Source: Bradyrhizobium nitroreducens (GTDB lineage: Bacteria > Pseudomonadota > Alphaproteobacteria > Rhizobiales > Xanthobacteraceae). Taken from it: DNA of 64,000 nucleotides. Where the stretch lies: NCBI RefSeq assembly GCF_002776695.1, contig NZ_LFJC01000003.1, forward strand, positions 7,864,467 through 7,928,466. Reading direction: 5' to 3'. A program made the translations under genes and the position numbers. This document shows positions 56,037-64,000 of this stretch, one piece after another. A model generated the notes under the pieces. That model did not search any database. It saw nothing but the letters and a program-made list of their open reading frames with translations, and was not told the origin of the DNA. How positions within the stretch are numbered: position 1 is the first letter of the stretch; the number at the start of each line of letters is the position of its first letter.

Positions 56037-57341
56037 ATGTCGGGACGCATGAAACTGGCGCTGGCCGGCGCGACGATCATGATTGCAGCGGTGCTGCTGC
56101 CGGTGAAGGCCGAGGCGCAGTTTGGCTTCCGCGGCGGTCCCCTCGGCGTTGCACGTTTCGCCGTCGGCCACATGATCGGCCTGTCGCGCCTGCGCCATTC
56201 CCGCATGGCGGTGCGGGGCGGTCGCTACCGCTCCGCCGCATTGCGATCACAGGACCCGCGCGGGGCCGAGCGCCCCCAATTTGCCAACCCCTACGTCCTG
56301 CGCGCGGCACTGACGGCGCAAGCCGCGCTCGTGGGCTGGCGCGGCGGCCGCCGCCCGCAAGGCTGGTGGCGCCATCCCGACGGCAGCTATGGCTGGGTCG
56401 GTCCGGTGTTCTGGCCGTTCGCGCATGACGATCTCACCGCGGCCGTGATCCTCGGCGATCCGACCAGCCTCTCGCTCTACGGTTATGGCGATATCTATGC
56501 GGCGATCTTCGCGCCCTATGCGGTGACCGAGCTCGCGGCCTACGCCGTGCCGGCAGGCCGGCGCGCGCGGCGGATTCCGGCGGCCGAGACTCTTTGCGAT
56601 GCCAGCGACACCGGCGGCCTGCCGGTCGAACGCATCGCTGCTGCCGTCGCGCCGAACGAATTGCAGCGTACTGCGCTAGACGAGCTTGCATCCGCCTGGA
56701 GCGGGGCGCGCGAAATCATTCGCGCGGCCTGCCCGGCGCAGGCGCCCGCCACGGCCGCGGAGCGCCTCGGCCTGATGCGCGAGCGGTTAGACGCCATGAT
56801 CAAGGCCATCGACGCGGTCGCGGCGCCGCTGGCCAAGTTCACCGATCTGCTCGACGACGACCAGAAGGCAAGGCTCGAGGCGCTCGGCAAGGACCGCCGC
56901 GCCGTGCTTGCGTCGATGCAGCGCAAGGACACGAGCAAGGACACGAGCAAGGATGCGAGCAAGGACGCGCCGGCGCCGAGCGTCTGCGATGCCGACAGCG
57001 ATCCCCGCTATGACGAGAAGCTGCAGCGTCAATACGAGCAGCTCGTGCAGCAGCAATGGCCCGCAGGCGACATCGCCACGACGCTCCGCCTCGACGAGGT
57101 CGCCCGCGCCCGCTTCGAGGTGCTTCAGGACACCACGCTACGCACCATGCAAACGCTCAGCGCCTGCCCGTCACAGCCTGCCGCGACACCGCAAGCGCGC
57201 CTCACCGCCGCAAAGGCACGGCTGGAGACGATGCTTGCTGCCGTGAACGGCGTCACCGACGCGCTCGATGATTTCGAGGCGGATCTGAGCGACGAGCAGA
57301 AGGCCGGCTTCGAGGCGATCGGGCCGAAGCGCGGGGCGTGA
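56037..57341 (+). CDS. secreted LTXXQ-type (Spy/CpxP-like) protein
   Basis: 434 residues from ATG 56037, chosen because it begins a proper signal peptide (LALAGATIMIAAVLLPVKAEAQ); an ATG at 55902 would bury it. The middle has Trp/Gly-rich stretches (GWWRHPDGSYGWVGPVFWPFAHDD). Two helical modules end in LDDDQKARLEAL and LSDEQKAGFEAI, the LTxxQ-like motif of Spy/CpxP relatives. Between them is a Lys-Asp-Thr-Ser tandem run (KDTSKDTSKDASKDAP, near 56928-56975). Probably periplasmic, possibly a chaperone or stress protein. Confidence 0.8.
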   Translation: MSGRMKLALAGATIMIAAVLLPVKAEAQFGFRGGPLGVARFAVGHMIGLSRLRHSRMAVRGGRYRSAALRSQDPRGAERPQFANPYVLRAALTAQAALVGWRGGRRPQGWWRHPDGSYGWVGPVFWPFAHDDLTAAVILGDPTSLSLYGYGDIYAAIFAPYAVTELAAYAVPAGRRARRIPAAETLCDASDTGGLPVERIAAAVAPNELQRTALDELASAWSGAREIIRAACPAQAPATAAERLGLMRERLDAMIKAIDAVAAPLAKFTDLLDDDQKARLEALGKDRRAVLASMQRKDTSKDTSKDASKDAPAPSVCDADSDPRYDEKLQRQYEQLVQQQWPAGDIATTLRLDEVARARFEVLQDTTLRTMQTLSACPSQPAATPQARLTAAKARLETMLAAVNGVTDALDDFEADLSDEQKAGFEAIGPKRGA

Positions 57342-57362
57342 GGCCGGCTTGCGTGAGAGCTG

Positions 57363-58406
57363 TTAGCCGATCTCCCGCCTGACCTTCGCCGCGGCGTCGC
57401 ACATCGCCTTCAGCTTCCCGAACGCCGTCGCGCGCGGCATGTATTTCATGCCGCAATCGGGCGCGGGAATCAGACGATCGGGCGACACGTGCTTGAGGCC
57501 GTTGCGAATCCGGTCGGCGACGGTATCGACGCTCTCGATTGCGGGGTCCGCAAGGTCGAGCACGCCGAGCATGATCTTCTTCGACGACAGATCCTTGAGC
57601 ACGCCAAGGTCGAGCTTCGGCTGCGCCGCCTCGATCGAGATCTGGTCGGCGATGGTGTCGTCGAGCTCGGCCAGGAAGGAATAGCCGGCCGGCTTGTTCG
57701 AGCCGGGCACGACAGCGGCATAGCCGAAGCAGAGATGCACCACGGTCGGCACCGTGATGCCCTGCAGCGCGCGGTTGATCGCCTTGACGGCATAGCGCTT
57801 GGCGAGCTCGGGATTGTTGCGCACCCAGGGCTCGTCGAGCTGGATCACGTCCGCTCCGGCCTTCTGCAGGTCGAGCGCCTCGGCATTGACGGCCTCGGCC
57901 AGCGCCATCGCCAGCTCTTCCTCGTCCCTGTAATACTCGTTCTTGGCCTGCTGGCTCATCGTGAACGGGCCGGGCAGGGTGATCTTCGCCGCGCGGTCGG
58001 TGTTCTTGCGCAGGAACTGCATGTCATGCAGCTCGACCGGACCCTTGCGCTTCACGGGGCCGACGACGCGCGGCACCGGCGTCTGCGTGTTGCCGGTGCG
58101 TGCTACGATCATCGCGGGATTGTCGCCGTCGATGCCGTCGAGCGCGGTGGCAAAGCGATTGGAATAGCTCTCGCGGCGGATCTCGCCGTCGGTCACGATG
58201 TCGATGCCGGCGCGCTCCATGTCGCGGATGGCCACGATCGTGGCATCGTCCTGGGCTTCCTCCAGGTGCTCCGCGGGCAGGCGCCACATGTCGTGCAGGC
58301 GGGTGCGCGGCACCACCTTCGACAGCATGGCGCGGTTCACCAGCCATTCCGGCTGCGGATAGCTGCCGACCACGGTGGTCGGCAGCAGGTGCGTTGGCAT
58401 CGGCAT
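57363..58406 (-). CDS. single-domain cobalamin-independent methionine synthase-like (MetE C-terminal) protein
   Basis: 347 residues, with AAGGAGACC before the ATG. It corresponds to the catalytic C-terminal barrel of MetE only; the N-terminal folate domain is absent. All zinc ligands are recognisable: His and Cys in VVHLCFGY, Glu in QISIEAAQP, and the second Cys in PAPDCGMKYMPR. It begins LLPTTVVGSYPQPEWL like related proteins of this class. Such short homologues probably move a methyl group from a donor other than ordinary methylfolate. Last gene of the long minus-strand operon. Confidence 0.85.
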   Translation of the reverse strand: MPMPTHLLPTTVVGSYPQPEWLVNRAMLSKVVPRTRLHDMWRLPAEHLEEAQDDATIVAIRDMERAGIDIVTDGEIRRESYSNRFATALDGIDGDNPAMIVARTGNTQTPVPRVVGPVKRKGPVELHDMQFLRKNTDRAAKITLPGPFTMSQQAKNEYYRDEEELAMALAEAVNAEALDLQKAGADVIQLDEPWVRNNPELAKRYAVKAINRALQGITVPTVVHLCFGYAAVVPGSNKPAGYSFLAELDDTIADQISIEAAQPKLDLGVLKDLSSKKIMLGVLDLADPAIESVDTVADRIRNGLKHVSPDRLIPAPDCGMKYMPRATAFGKLKAMCDAAAKVRREIG

Positions 58407-58455
58407 CGAGGTCTCCTTCTTATTGTTGTTGAACGTCGTTGTTGAGCGCGGCGGT

Positions 58456-59325
58456 TCAGGCGGCGCGCGTTGCCGCGACTGAACCCTCGTCCTTGACGGG
58501 ATTGCTGAGGATGCCGATGCCGGAGATCTCGATCTCGACGGTGTCGCCGCCCTTCATCCACAGCGGCGGCGTGCGATAGGCGCCGACGCCGCCGGTCGTC
58601 CCGGTCACGATCACGTCGCCGGGCACCAATTCGGTGAAGGTCGAGCAATAGGCGATCAGGGCGGGCACGTCGAAGACGAGGTCGGAGATCGGTGCCTTCT
58701 GCACCTCGACGCCGTTGAGCCGGGTGATCAGCGTCTGCTTGCTGACGTCGGTCAGTTCGTCGGTGGTGACCATCCACGGCCCGAAACCGCCGGTGCCGGC
58801 AAAATTCTTGCCCGGCGCGAATTGCGAGGTGTGGCGCTGCCAGTCGCGGATGCTGCCGTCATTGTAGCAGGCGTAGCCGGCGACATGGCCGAGCGCGGCT
58901 TCACGCGAGATACGGCGGCCGGCCTTGCCGATGATCACAGCCATTTCCCCCTCGTAATCGAAACGCTCGGATTCCAGCGGCCGGATCATCGGCTGGCCAT
59001 GGCCGACCTGGCTGTTGGCGAAGCGGGTGAAGATCATGGGATGCGCGGGCGTCGGATGGCCGCTTTCGGCGAGATGCGTGGCGTAGTTGACGCCGATGCA
59101 GAAGATCTTGTCGGGATCGGGAATGGTCGGCAGCAGCGCGACGTCCGCAAGCGCATAGTCGGGCTTCTCGCCGGTGAGCTTCTTCAACTCGTCGAGCGAG
59201 CCTTTCGCAAGCAGCGCCTTCAGCGTCGGAATGGCCTTCAGGCGCTTGCCGGCGTCGATGACACCCTTGTCGGTGACGATGCCATAGCTCGCGGTGCCCG
59301 AAATGGTGAAGCTTGCGACTTTCAT
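58456..59325 (-). CDS. fumarylacetoacetate hydrolase family protein
   Basis: 289 residues. The family catalytic region is KIFCIGVNYATHLAESG, then HPMIFTRFANSQVGHGQPM and RFDYEGEMAVIIGKAGR with the Glu-x-Glu metal ligands (EGE), followed by GYACYNDGSIRDWQ (the third acidic ligand), and VPGDVIVTGTTGGVG at the end. Members cleave or hydrate acylpyruvates or 2-keto-4-enoates. It lies 3 bases after the deacetylase gene and 49 before the MetE-like gene on the same strand, so it acts in the same pathway. Confidence 0.9.
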   Translation of the reverse strand: MKVASFTISGTASYGIVTDKGVIDAGKRLKAIPTLKALLAKGSLDELKKLTGEKPDYALADVALLPTIPDPDKIFCIGVNYATHLAESGHPTPAHPMIFTRFANSQVGHGQPMIRPLESERFDYEGEMAVIIGKAGRRISREAALGHVAGYACYNDGSIRDWQRHTSQFAPGKNFAGTGGFGPWMVTTDELTDVSKQTLITRLNGVEVQKAPISDLVFDVPALIAYCSTFTELVPGDVIVTGTTGGVGAYRTPPLWMKGGDTVEIEISGIGILSNPVKDEGSVAATRAA

Positions 59326-59328
59326 GGG

Positions 59329-59988
59329 TCAAACACTCTCTTCGATGGAGGAAACATAGTCGTCGATGGGAAGCGTGATCTCGCCGCCCCGGATCGGAAC
59401 GCATTGGGGCGGGAAGTCCTGGCGGAAGCGCGCGCCGGCCGCTTCTGCGCGGTCGAGGAAGCGCTCCAGATGCGCCATGGCGCCGGTCGGCAGATCGTGC
59501 AGCACCATCAGCGTCCAGGGCTGCCGGCTGCACTGATGAAGCGCGCGCTCGGTCCAGCCGTCGGGGTCGTCCCAGTCGCGCGGAATGGAATTCCACAGCA
59601 CGCAGCTGTGCCTTTCGCGCGTGAGATGATCGACCACGGACGGCTTGAGCAGCCGCTTGTCGAGATTGCCGCCGCCACCGAACGGCCGGAACCAGCGCTG
59701 CGGATGGGCGAGATCGCCGATCGCATGCTGGGTGCGGCCGATCTCATTCTCCGCGGTGTCGCGCCCGGACTGCTCGCCAAGCGGGATGCTGTGCGTAAAG
59801 GTGTGATTGCCGATCCAGTGCCCCTCGCCATGCGCGCGCTCCGCAAGCACGCGCCGCGCGGGATCGGCCAGCTTCTCGCCGATGACGAAGAAGGTGGTCT
59901 TGATGCCGCGCTTGTCCAGGATGTCGAGCACGCGCGGCGTCACGTCAGGGTCGGGGCCGTTGTCGAATGTCAGGGTCAGGTCGTACAC
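59329..59988 (-). CDS. NodB-type polysaccharide deacetylase with altered metal residue
   Basis: 219 residues from GTG 59988 (GAGG 7 bases upstream). The NodB fold: LTLTFDNGPDPDVTPRVLDILDKRGIKTTFFVIGE and HWIGNHTFTHSIPL with the two metal histidines. The usual TFDDGP is TFDNGP, so the second Asp, a metal ligand, is Asn; the first, the general base, remains. The last part (RWFRPFGGGG, WTLMVLHDLP) completes the barrel. In this transport/catabolic operon it more likely hydrolyses an amide or imide small molecule than a wall glycan. Confidence 0.85.
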   Translation of the reverse strand: MYDLTLTFDNGPDPDVTPRVLDILDKRGIKTTFFVIGEKLADPARRVLAERAHGEGHWIGNHTFTHSIPLGEQSGRDTAENEIGRTQHAIGDLAHPQRWFRPFGGGGNLDKRLLKPSVVDHLTRERHSCVLWNSIPRDWDDPDGWTERALHQCSRQPWTLMVLHDLPTGAMAHLERFLDRAEAAGARFRQDFPPQCVPIRGGEITLPIDDYVSSIEESV

Positions 59989-59997
59989 GCAGCTACC

Positions 59998-60819
59998 TCA
60001 GGTCGCCGGCTGTATCGCGCCCGTCGCGATCTCGTCATTGGCCTGGCCGGCGCGGGTGCCGGTCTGCCAGATCGCGGCCCTGCGCTCGATCCAGCGGATC
60101 ACGGCGTTGAAGCCGATGGCGAGGAACAGCACGAGCAGCACGCCCGCGAACACATGCGCGCTGTCGAGGATGGTGCGGTAGCGCGAGATCAGGTAGCCGA
60201 TGCCGGCCGAGGAGATCAGCATCTCCGAGACGACGACGCCGACGATGACAAGCGCGCCGCCGACACGCAGGCCCGACAGCACCGTCGGGATCGCGGCGGG
60301 GATGATGACGCGGACCAGCCGCTGGCTCAGCGTCGCGCCCATGCTGCGGGCCGCGAGCAGGAGCTGCGGATCGATGGTCTGGATGCCGGCCGCGGTCGCC
60401 AGCATCGTCGGCAGGAATCCGTAGATCGAGGCGAACGCGATCTTGGACTCAGAGCCGATGCCGAGCCACACGGTGAAGACGGGATAGAGGATCACCAGCG
60501 GCACCGCATACAGGCTCGACACCATCGGCATGATCAGGATTCGCGGCCGCGGCAGGCTGCCGACGATGGCGCCGAGCAGGATGCCGCCGCCGCAGGCGAA
60601 TGCCATGGAGACCACGACCTCGTAGAGCGTGACCGCGAGCGCATGACCGTATTCAGCCGCATCGGTCCATCCGGCGACCAGCGTGGACGACAGCGAAGGC
60701 AGGAACAGCTCGGGAATGAGCCCGGCACGCGGCAGCCCTTCCCACAACGCGATCAGGCCGATCACGATCAGATATCGCAACGTCTTTGCGCTGATCCTGG
60801 CACTTATTCTGGCGCTCAT
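59998..60819 (-). CDS. ABC transporter permease, NitT/TauT type (second permease)
   Basis: 273 residues from ATG 60819 (the frame continues upstream, but this start gives the usual short N-terminus). About six helices; the EAA-type loop is QTIDPQLLLAARSMGATLSQRLVRVIIPAAIPTVLSGLRVGGAL. It follows the ATPase gene by 7 bases and overlaps the deacetylase region at its end. Two different permeases in one operon suggest a heterodimer. Confidence 0.92.
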   Translation of the reverse strand: MSARISARISAKTLRYLIVIGLIALWEGLPRAGLIPELFLPSLSSTLVAGWTDAAEYGHALAVTLYEVVVSMAFACGGGILLGAIVGSLPRPRILIMPMVSSLYAVPLVILYPVFTVWLGIGSESKIAFASIYGFLPTMLATAAGIQTIDPQLLLAARSMGATLSQRLVRVIIPAAIPTVLSGLRVGGALVIVGVVVSEMLISSAGIGYLISRYRTILDSAHVFAGVLLVLFLAIGFNAVIRWIERRAAIWQTGTRAGQANDEIATGAIQPAT

Positions 60820-60826
60820 GATCGTC

Positions 60827-61633
60827 TCACGCCGATTTGCGGATGTGCCGCCAGATGCGGTCGCGCAGGCTGCCGAACGCATCGCCGCTGAGCATCTCGT
60901 AGGTGCGGGGCCGCGGCAGCTGGACCTGAAGGTGGTCGACGATGCGGCCGGGCCGCGCCGACATCACGATCACCTCGTCGGCGAGATAGACCGCTTCGGT
61001 GAGGCTGTGCGTGACGAAGACGACGGTCTTGCCGGTCGCCGCCCAGATCCGCAGCAGCTCGTCGCCCATGGTCATGCGCGTCTGCTCGTCGAGCGCCGCG
61101 AACGGCTCGTCCATCAACAGCACCGGCGGATCCTGCACCAGCCCGCGCGCGATCGAGACGCGCTGCTTCATGCCGCCCGAGAGTTCGTGCGGATGGCGCC
61201 TGCCGAAGCCGTCGAGCCCGACCAGCTTCAGCGCATCCTGCGCCTTGGCGCGGCGCTCGGCCTTCGGCACGCCGCGCAGCGCCAGCGGAAACTCCACATT
61301 GTCCTCGGCGGTCAGCCAGGGAAACAGGCTCGCCTCCTGGAACACCACGCCGACTCTGTCAGGATCGGGCTGCAGGATCGGCGCACCGCTGATGGTGATG
61401 GTGCCCGCGGTCTGCTGGCGCAGGCCCGCCATCATCATCAGGAGCGTCGACTTGCCGCAGCCGCTGGGGCCGACCAGCACGACGAAGCGGCCGGGCTTGA
61501 CCTCGAGCGAGACGTCCTCCAGCGCGACGACGTCCTGCGACCGGGTCTTGAACACCTGGCCGACATTCTTCACCTCGATCGCGCCGGCGCGCGCGGCGGG
61601 TTTCAACGGGGTCACGTTCGCCAATGGCTGCAT
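60827..61633 (-). CDS. ABC transporter ATP-binding protein, NitT/TauT type
   Basis: 268 residues from ATG 61633 with GGTGGA upstream, overlapping the end of the first permease gene by 22 bases. Walker A GPSGCGKST, Q-loop FQEASLFPWLTAEDNV, signature ELSGGMKQRVSIARGL, Walker B VLLMDEPFAALDEQTR, switch FVTHSLTEA. Energises the transporter formed with the two permeases. Confidence 0.95.
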   Translation of the reverse strand: MQPLANVTPLKPAARAGAIEVKNVGQVFKTRSQDVVALEDVSLEVKPGRFVVLVGPSGCGKSTLLMMMAGLRQQTAGTITISGAPILQPDPDRVGVVFQEASLFPWLTAEDNVEFPLALRGVPKAERRAKAQDALKLVGLDGFGRRHPHELSGGMKQRVSIARGLVQDPPVLLMDEPFAALDEQTRMTMGDELLRIWAATGKTVVFVTHSLTEAVYLADEVIVMSARPGRIVDHLQVQLPRPRTYEMLSGDAFGSLRDRIWRHIRKSA

Positions 61634-62367
61634 CGCGTTTCCACCCATCTGACAAGTTCGTTGAAGGTCATGGCGATCGCGGCGACCATCACGACGCCGG
61701 CGAGAAGCTGCTTCATCTGGAAATTCTCGCCCCAGGTCGCGATCTGGTGGCCGATGCCGTCGCGCGAGGCGTACATCTCGGCGAGGATCACGCCGGTGAG
61801 GTTGAAGATCATGGAGATCCGCAACGCCTCCAGCAGCACCGGCAGCATGCTCGGCAGATAGACCCGGAACGCGGTCTGCCATGGCGTGGCGCCATAGGAG
61901 CGCGCCACCGTGAGATGCTCGACCTTGACCGACTCCACCGCCGTCGTGGTCGACATGATCACGATGAAGATGGTGGAGAAGAAGCCGAAGCCGACCTTCT
62001 GGGCGAAGCCGACGCCGAACACCAGGATGAACATCGGCAGGAAGATCGATTTCGGGATGCTGAAGGCGAAGAACAGCAGCGGCTTGGCGACGTCGGCGAA
62101 GTAGCGGTTCTCCGCGACCAGGAAGCCGATCAGCGCGCCGAAGGGTACCGCCAGCGCGAACGCCGTCAGCACCTCGGTCGCGGTGACCATCAGGTCCTTC
62201 TGCACCGCCGCGCGCCGCAGGAGGTCACCAAGCGTCGCGAACGTGTCGGATGCCGACGGCAACAGGCGCGGATTGACGATGCCGGTGCGTGACAGCACCT
62301 CCCACAGCGCCAGGATCGCGACGATGATCGCGATCCGCGCGAGGTTGATGGCGAGCGTGCCCTGCAT
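61612..62367 (-). CDS. ABC transporter permease, NitT/TauT type (first permease)
   Basis: 251 residues, about six membrane helices, EAA-like loop VKVEHLTVARSYGATPWQTAFRVYLPSMLPVLLEALRI. It begins 5 bases after the binding-protein stop and overlaps the ATPase start, so the operon is tightly coupled. Confidence 0.93.
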   Translation of the reverse strand: MQGTLAINLARIAIIVAILALWEVLSRTGIVNPRLLPSASDTFATLGDLLRRAAVQKDLMVTATEVLTAFALAVPFGALIGFLVAENRYFADVAKPLLFFAFSIPKSIFLPMFILVFGVGFAQKVGFGFFSTIFIVIMSTTTAVESVKVEHLTVARSYGATPWQTAFRVYLPSMLPVLLEALRISMIFNLTGVILAEMYASRDGIGHQIATWGENFQMKQLLAGVVMVAAIAMTFNELVRWVETRCSHWRT

Positions 62368-62372
62368 CGCAG

Positions 62373-63335
62373 TTACTTGGTCGGGACCGGCTTGAACTTG
62401 GTCGAGATCACGTCCTCGGCCGGCACGATGTCCTTGAGCCCGCCGAGCTTGGCGAGATCGAGCGAGAGCTGTACGGCGGCATTCACGTTCGCCGCGCCCA
62501 TGTCGCCGCTGGTCTCGAGCTTCATGATGGTGTTGTCGTATTCGAGGCCGGCGATCTCCGGCGGCATTTCGTAGAGCTCGGCGATCAGCTTGACGGTGAC
62601 GTCGCGGTTGGCGCGCATGAACGCGACCGCGCCATAGAGCGCGTTCACGGCCTTCTGCACCAGCTGGGGCTTCGCCTCCGCGAGCTTGTCGAGCACGATC
62701 CAGCCCGCGGTGAGGTTCGGCGGCACCGCCGTCGAATAGTCGAGGATGGTCTTGGCTTCGCCGGATTTGGAGATCTGGAAGCTCAGCGGCGAATAGACCA
62801 CGGCGGCCTCGACGTTACCCGCCAGGAGATTGGGCACCAGGCCGCCGCCGCCGACGGGCACGCGCGTGAAATCGATCTTCTTGTCCTGGATGGTCCACAG
62901 CGCCAGCAGGTCCGAGCCTGAGCCCGCCGCGGTGATCGCCACCTTCTTGCCGTTGAGGTCCTTGACGTCGAGCGTCGATTTGGCCGGCACCATCAGCTGC
63001 CAGCCGAAATTGCCCATCGCGGCGTTGGCGACGATGCGCGACATCACGCCCTTCTTGCGCCCGGCCGAGACCAGCGACGGCGGATCGAGGATGATGTCGG
63101 CCGCGCCCGCGGCCATGCCCTCGAAGGTCTCGGCACCGCTGCGGTAGATGGTCAGCTCGGCCTGAATGCCTTCCTTCTCGAACAGTTTCTGCCGCACGGC
63201 CGTCTCGGCGATCGTCGTCGGCCAGTATGTCTTGGTGGGCAGGCCGACGCGGATGGTCTCGGCGGCGCTCGCGGGGCCGGCCAGGATTGCGGCGGCGACG
63301 AGCGACAGGCACGCGTGACGGCGATTGATCTTCAT
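62373..63335 (-). CDS. ABC transporter substrate-binding protein, NitT/TauT type
   Basis: 320 residues with GGGAGGAAACA before the ATG and a signal peptide cleaved near GPASAAE. The NMT1/SsuA-like pattern: IRVGLPTKTYWPTTIAETAVRQKLFEKEGIQAELTIYRSGAETFEGMAAGAADIILDP. First transport gene after the GntR regulator. Ligand unknown; the downstream FAH-like and MetE-like enzymes point to a small organic molecule, possibly methylated. Confidence 0.9.
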   Translation of the reverse strand: MKINRRHACLSLVAAAILAGPASAAETIRVGLPTKTYWPTTIAETAVRQKLFEKEGIQAELTIYRSGAETFEGMAAGAADIILDPPSLVSAGRKKGVMSRIVANAAMGNFGWQLMVPAKSTLDVKDLNGKKVAITAAGSGSDLLALWTIQDKKIDFTRVPVGGGGLVPNLLAGNVEAAVVYSPLSFQISKSGEAKTILDYSTAVPPNLTAGWIVLDKLAEAKPQLVQKAVNALYGAVAFMRANRDVTVKLIAELYEMPPEIAGLEYDNTIMKLETSGDMGAANVNAAVQLSLDLAKLGGLKDIVPAEDVISTKFKPVPTK

Positions 63336-63381
63336 TGTTTCCTCCCGGTTTGTCTTTTTTTGTAGGCCGAATTGGGGATCG

Positions 63382-64000
63382 TCAGGTCGTGCGGCTCACC
63401 TCCGCAATGCGCGAGGCGGCGAGCTCGACGAACGCCTTGGTGGTGCCGAAGTGCTTTGACAAGGCGCGAACTGCCGCATCGGCGTCGCGCTTCGTCACGG
63501 CCGCGACGATCGCCGCATGCTCGGCCTCGACGTCGCGCGGCTTGCCGCCGACCTCGCGGCGGATCGACAGGCGCCGATATCTCTCGCTCTGCTCGTGCAG
63601 CACGTCGCGGAAGCCGAGCAGCCAGGGCGAGCCACAGGCGTTGACCAGCGCGCGGTGGAAGATGCGGTGACGGATCACCCATTCCTCGTAATGCACGGTG
63701 GGATCGTCGGGGTAGCGATAGGGGACGGCTTTCAGATCGGTCCAGCTCGCCTTCACCGCGGCGAGCCAGGTGTCATCGCCCCGCTCGATCGAACGGCGCA
63801 ACGCCAGCCCCTCGATGTCGATCCGGGTCTGGGTGACGTCGGCGAGATCGGCGAGCGACACCGGGCTGACGCGAAAACCGCGCTGGTCCGAGGCCTGCAC
63901 CAGGCCGTCGGCGACGAGCCGCGACAGCGCCTCGCGCACCGCGGCAAGGCTGACCGAGAACTGCTTGGCGAGGCCCGCGATATGCAGCTTCTGGCCCGGC
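63382..64000 (-). CDS. GntR family regulator (FCD type), 5' end outside window
   Basis: The frame is open to the window edge; the visible part starts inside the winged helix (PGQKLHIAGLAKQFSVSLAAVREALSRLVADGLV), followed by the FCD helical domain (TRIDIEGLALRRSIERGD, H in IRHRIFHRALVNACGSP, EAEHAAIVAAVTKRDADAAV). It is upstream of and parallel to the ABC operon, 46 bases away, and probably regulates it. Confidence 0.9.
   Translation of the reverse strand, partial: PGQKLHIAGLAKQFSVSLAAVREALSRLVADGLVQASDQRGFRVSPVSLADLADVTQTRIDIEGLALRRSIERGDDTWLAAVKASWTDLKAVPYRYPDDPTVHYEEWVIRHRIFHRALVNACGSPWLLGFRDVLHEQSERYRRLSIRREVGGKPRDVEAEHAAIVAAVTKRDADAAVRALSKHFGTTKAFVELAASRIAEVSRTT

Noticed and set aside
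56928..56975. KDTS-type tandem repeat as a sign of frameshift or assembly error
   Set aside because: The unit is a multiple of three, the frame is intact on both sides and such Lys/Asp linkers are common in secreted proteins.

Overview
The window is high-GC alphaproteobacterial chromosome. Gene content, many GTG starts, dispersed GC-rich palindromic repeats and the family composition (NitT-type ABC transporters, TRAP carriers, GGDEF-EAL proteins, LTXXQ and caspase-like secreted proteins) resemble Bradyrhizobium and close relatives. This assignment is by recognition, not by a database search. No rRNA, tRNA or CRISPR array was seen.

Layout. 1-4870: the 5' part of an AsmA-type envelope gene, then a cytochrome P450 divergent from a TetR regulator across a perfect palindromic operator, then a SnoaL-like protein. 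4936-11597: two large GGDEF-EAL cyclic-di-GMP proteins flanking an MFS carrier. 11924-17197: a Liv-type periplasmic binding protein, a D-2-hydroxyacid dehydrogenase and a TRAP carrier (fused DctQM plus Tat-exported DctP). 17627-21754: a secreted caspase-like protease with intact His/Cys dyad, a small hypothetical, a D-lactate-dehydrogenase-type flavoenzyme, a thioesterase and a DUF1328 protein.

21993-28168 is the most unusual part. A UvrD-type helicase carries an in-frame palindromic element of about 45 codons between motifs II and III. Its stop codon overlaps the start of an A+T-richer foreign cassette: a DNA methyltransferase followed by a DUF262 (ParB/Srx-like) protein. The DUF262 gene runs directly into an IS5-like element that supplies its last residues and stop codon, so the cassette looks like a decayed defence or modification module that has lost its distal end.

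28165-34217 is a GntR-controlled catabolic operon with a 26-bp perfect palindrome as operator: NitT/TauT ABC transporter, IlvD/Edd sugar-acid dehydratase and RraA-like aldolase. 34230-41955 holds a flavin reductase-like protein, oligopeptidase B, an MBOAT acyltransferase with an SGNH-like partner, a serine/alanine-glyoxylate aminotransferase and a nuclease-fold protein lacking the catalytic Glu. 42248-48642 holds a large unassigned protein with a terpene-cyclase-like DCDTTA motif, a second caspase-fold protein with both catalytic residues replaced, an orphan efflux adaptor, a PAS protein, a 56-residue cysteine protein and a beta-propeller lactonase. 49496-57341 holds an acetyl-CoA hydrolase/CoA-transferase, a third GGDEF-EAL protein, and secreted or envelope proteins (one with a tandem-repeat signal peptide, one LysM, one LTXXQ). 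57363-64000 is a long minus-strand operon: GntR regulator (cut by the window edge), NitT-type ABC transporter with two permeases, NodB-like deacetylase, FAH-family hydrolase and a single-domain MetE-like methyltransferase.

Paired GC-rich inverted repeats of several related types sit in many intergenic gaps, and one lies inside the helicase gene.
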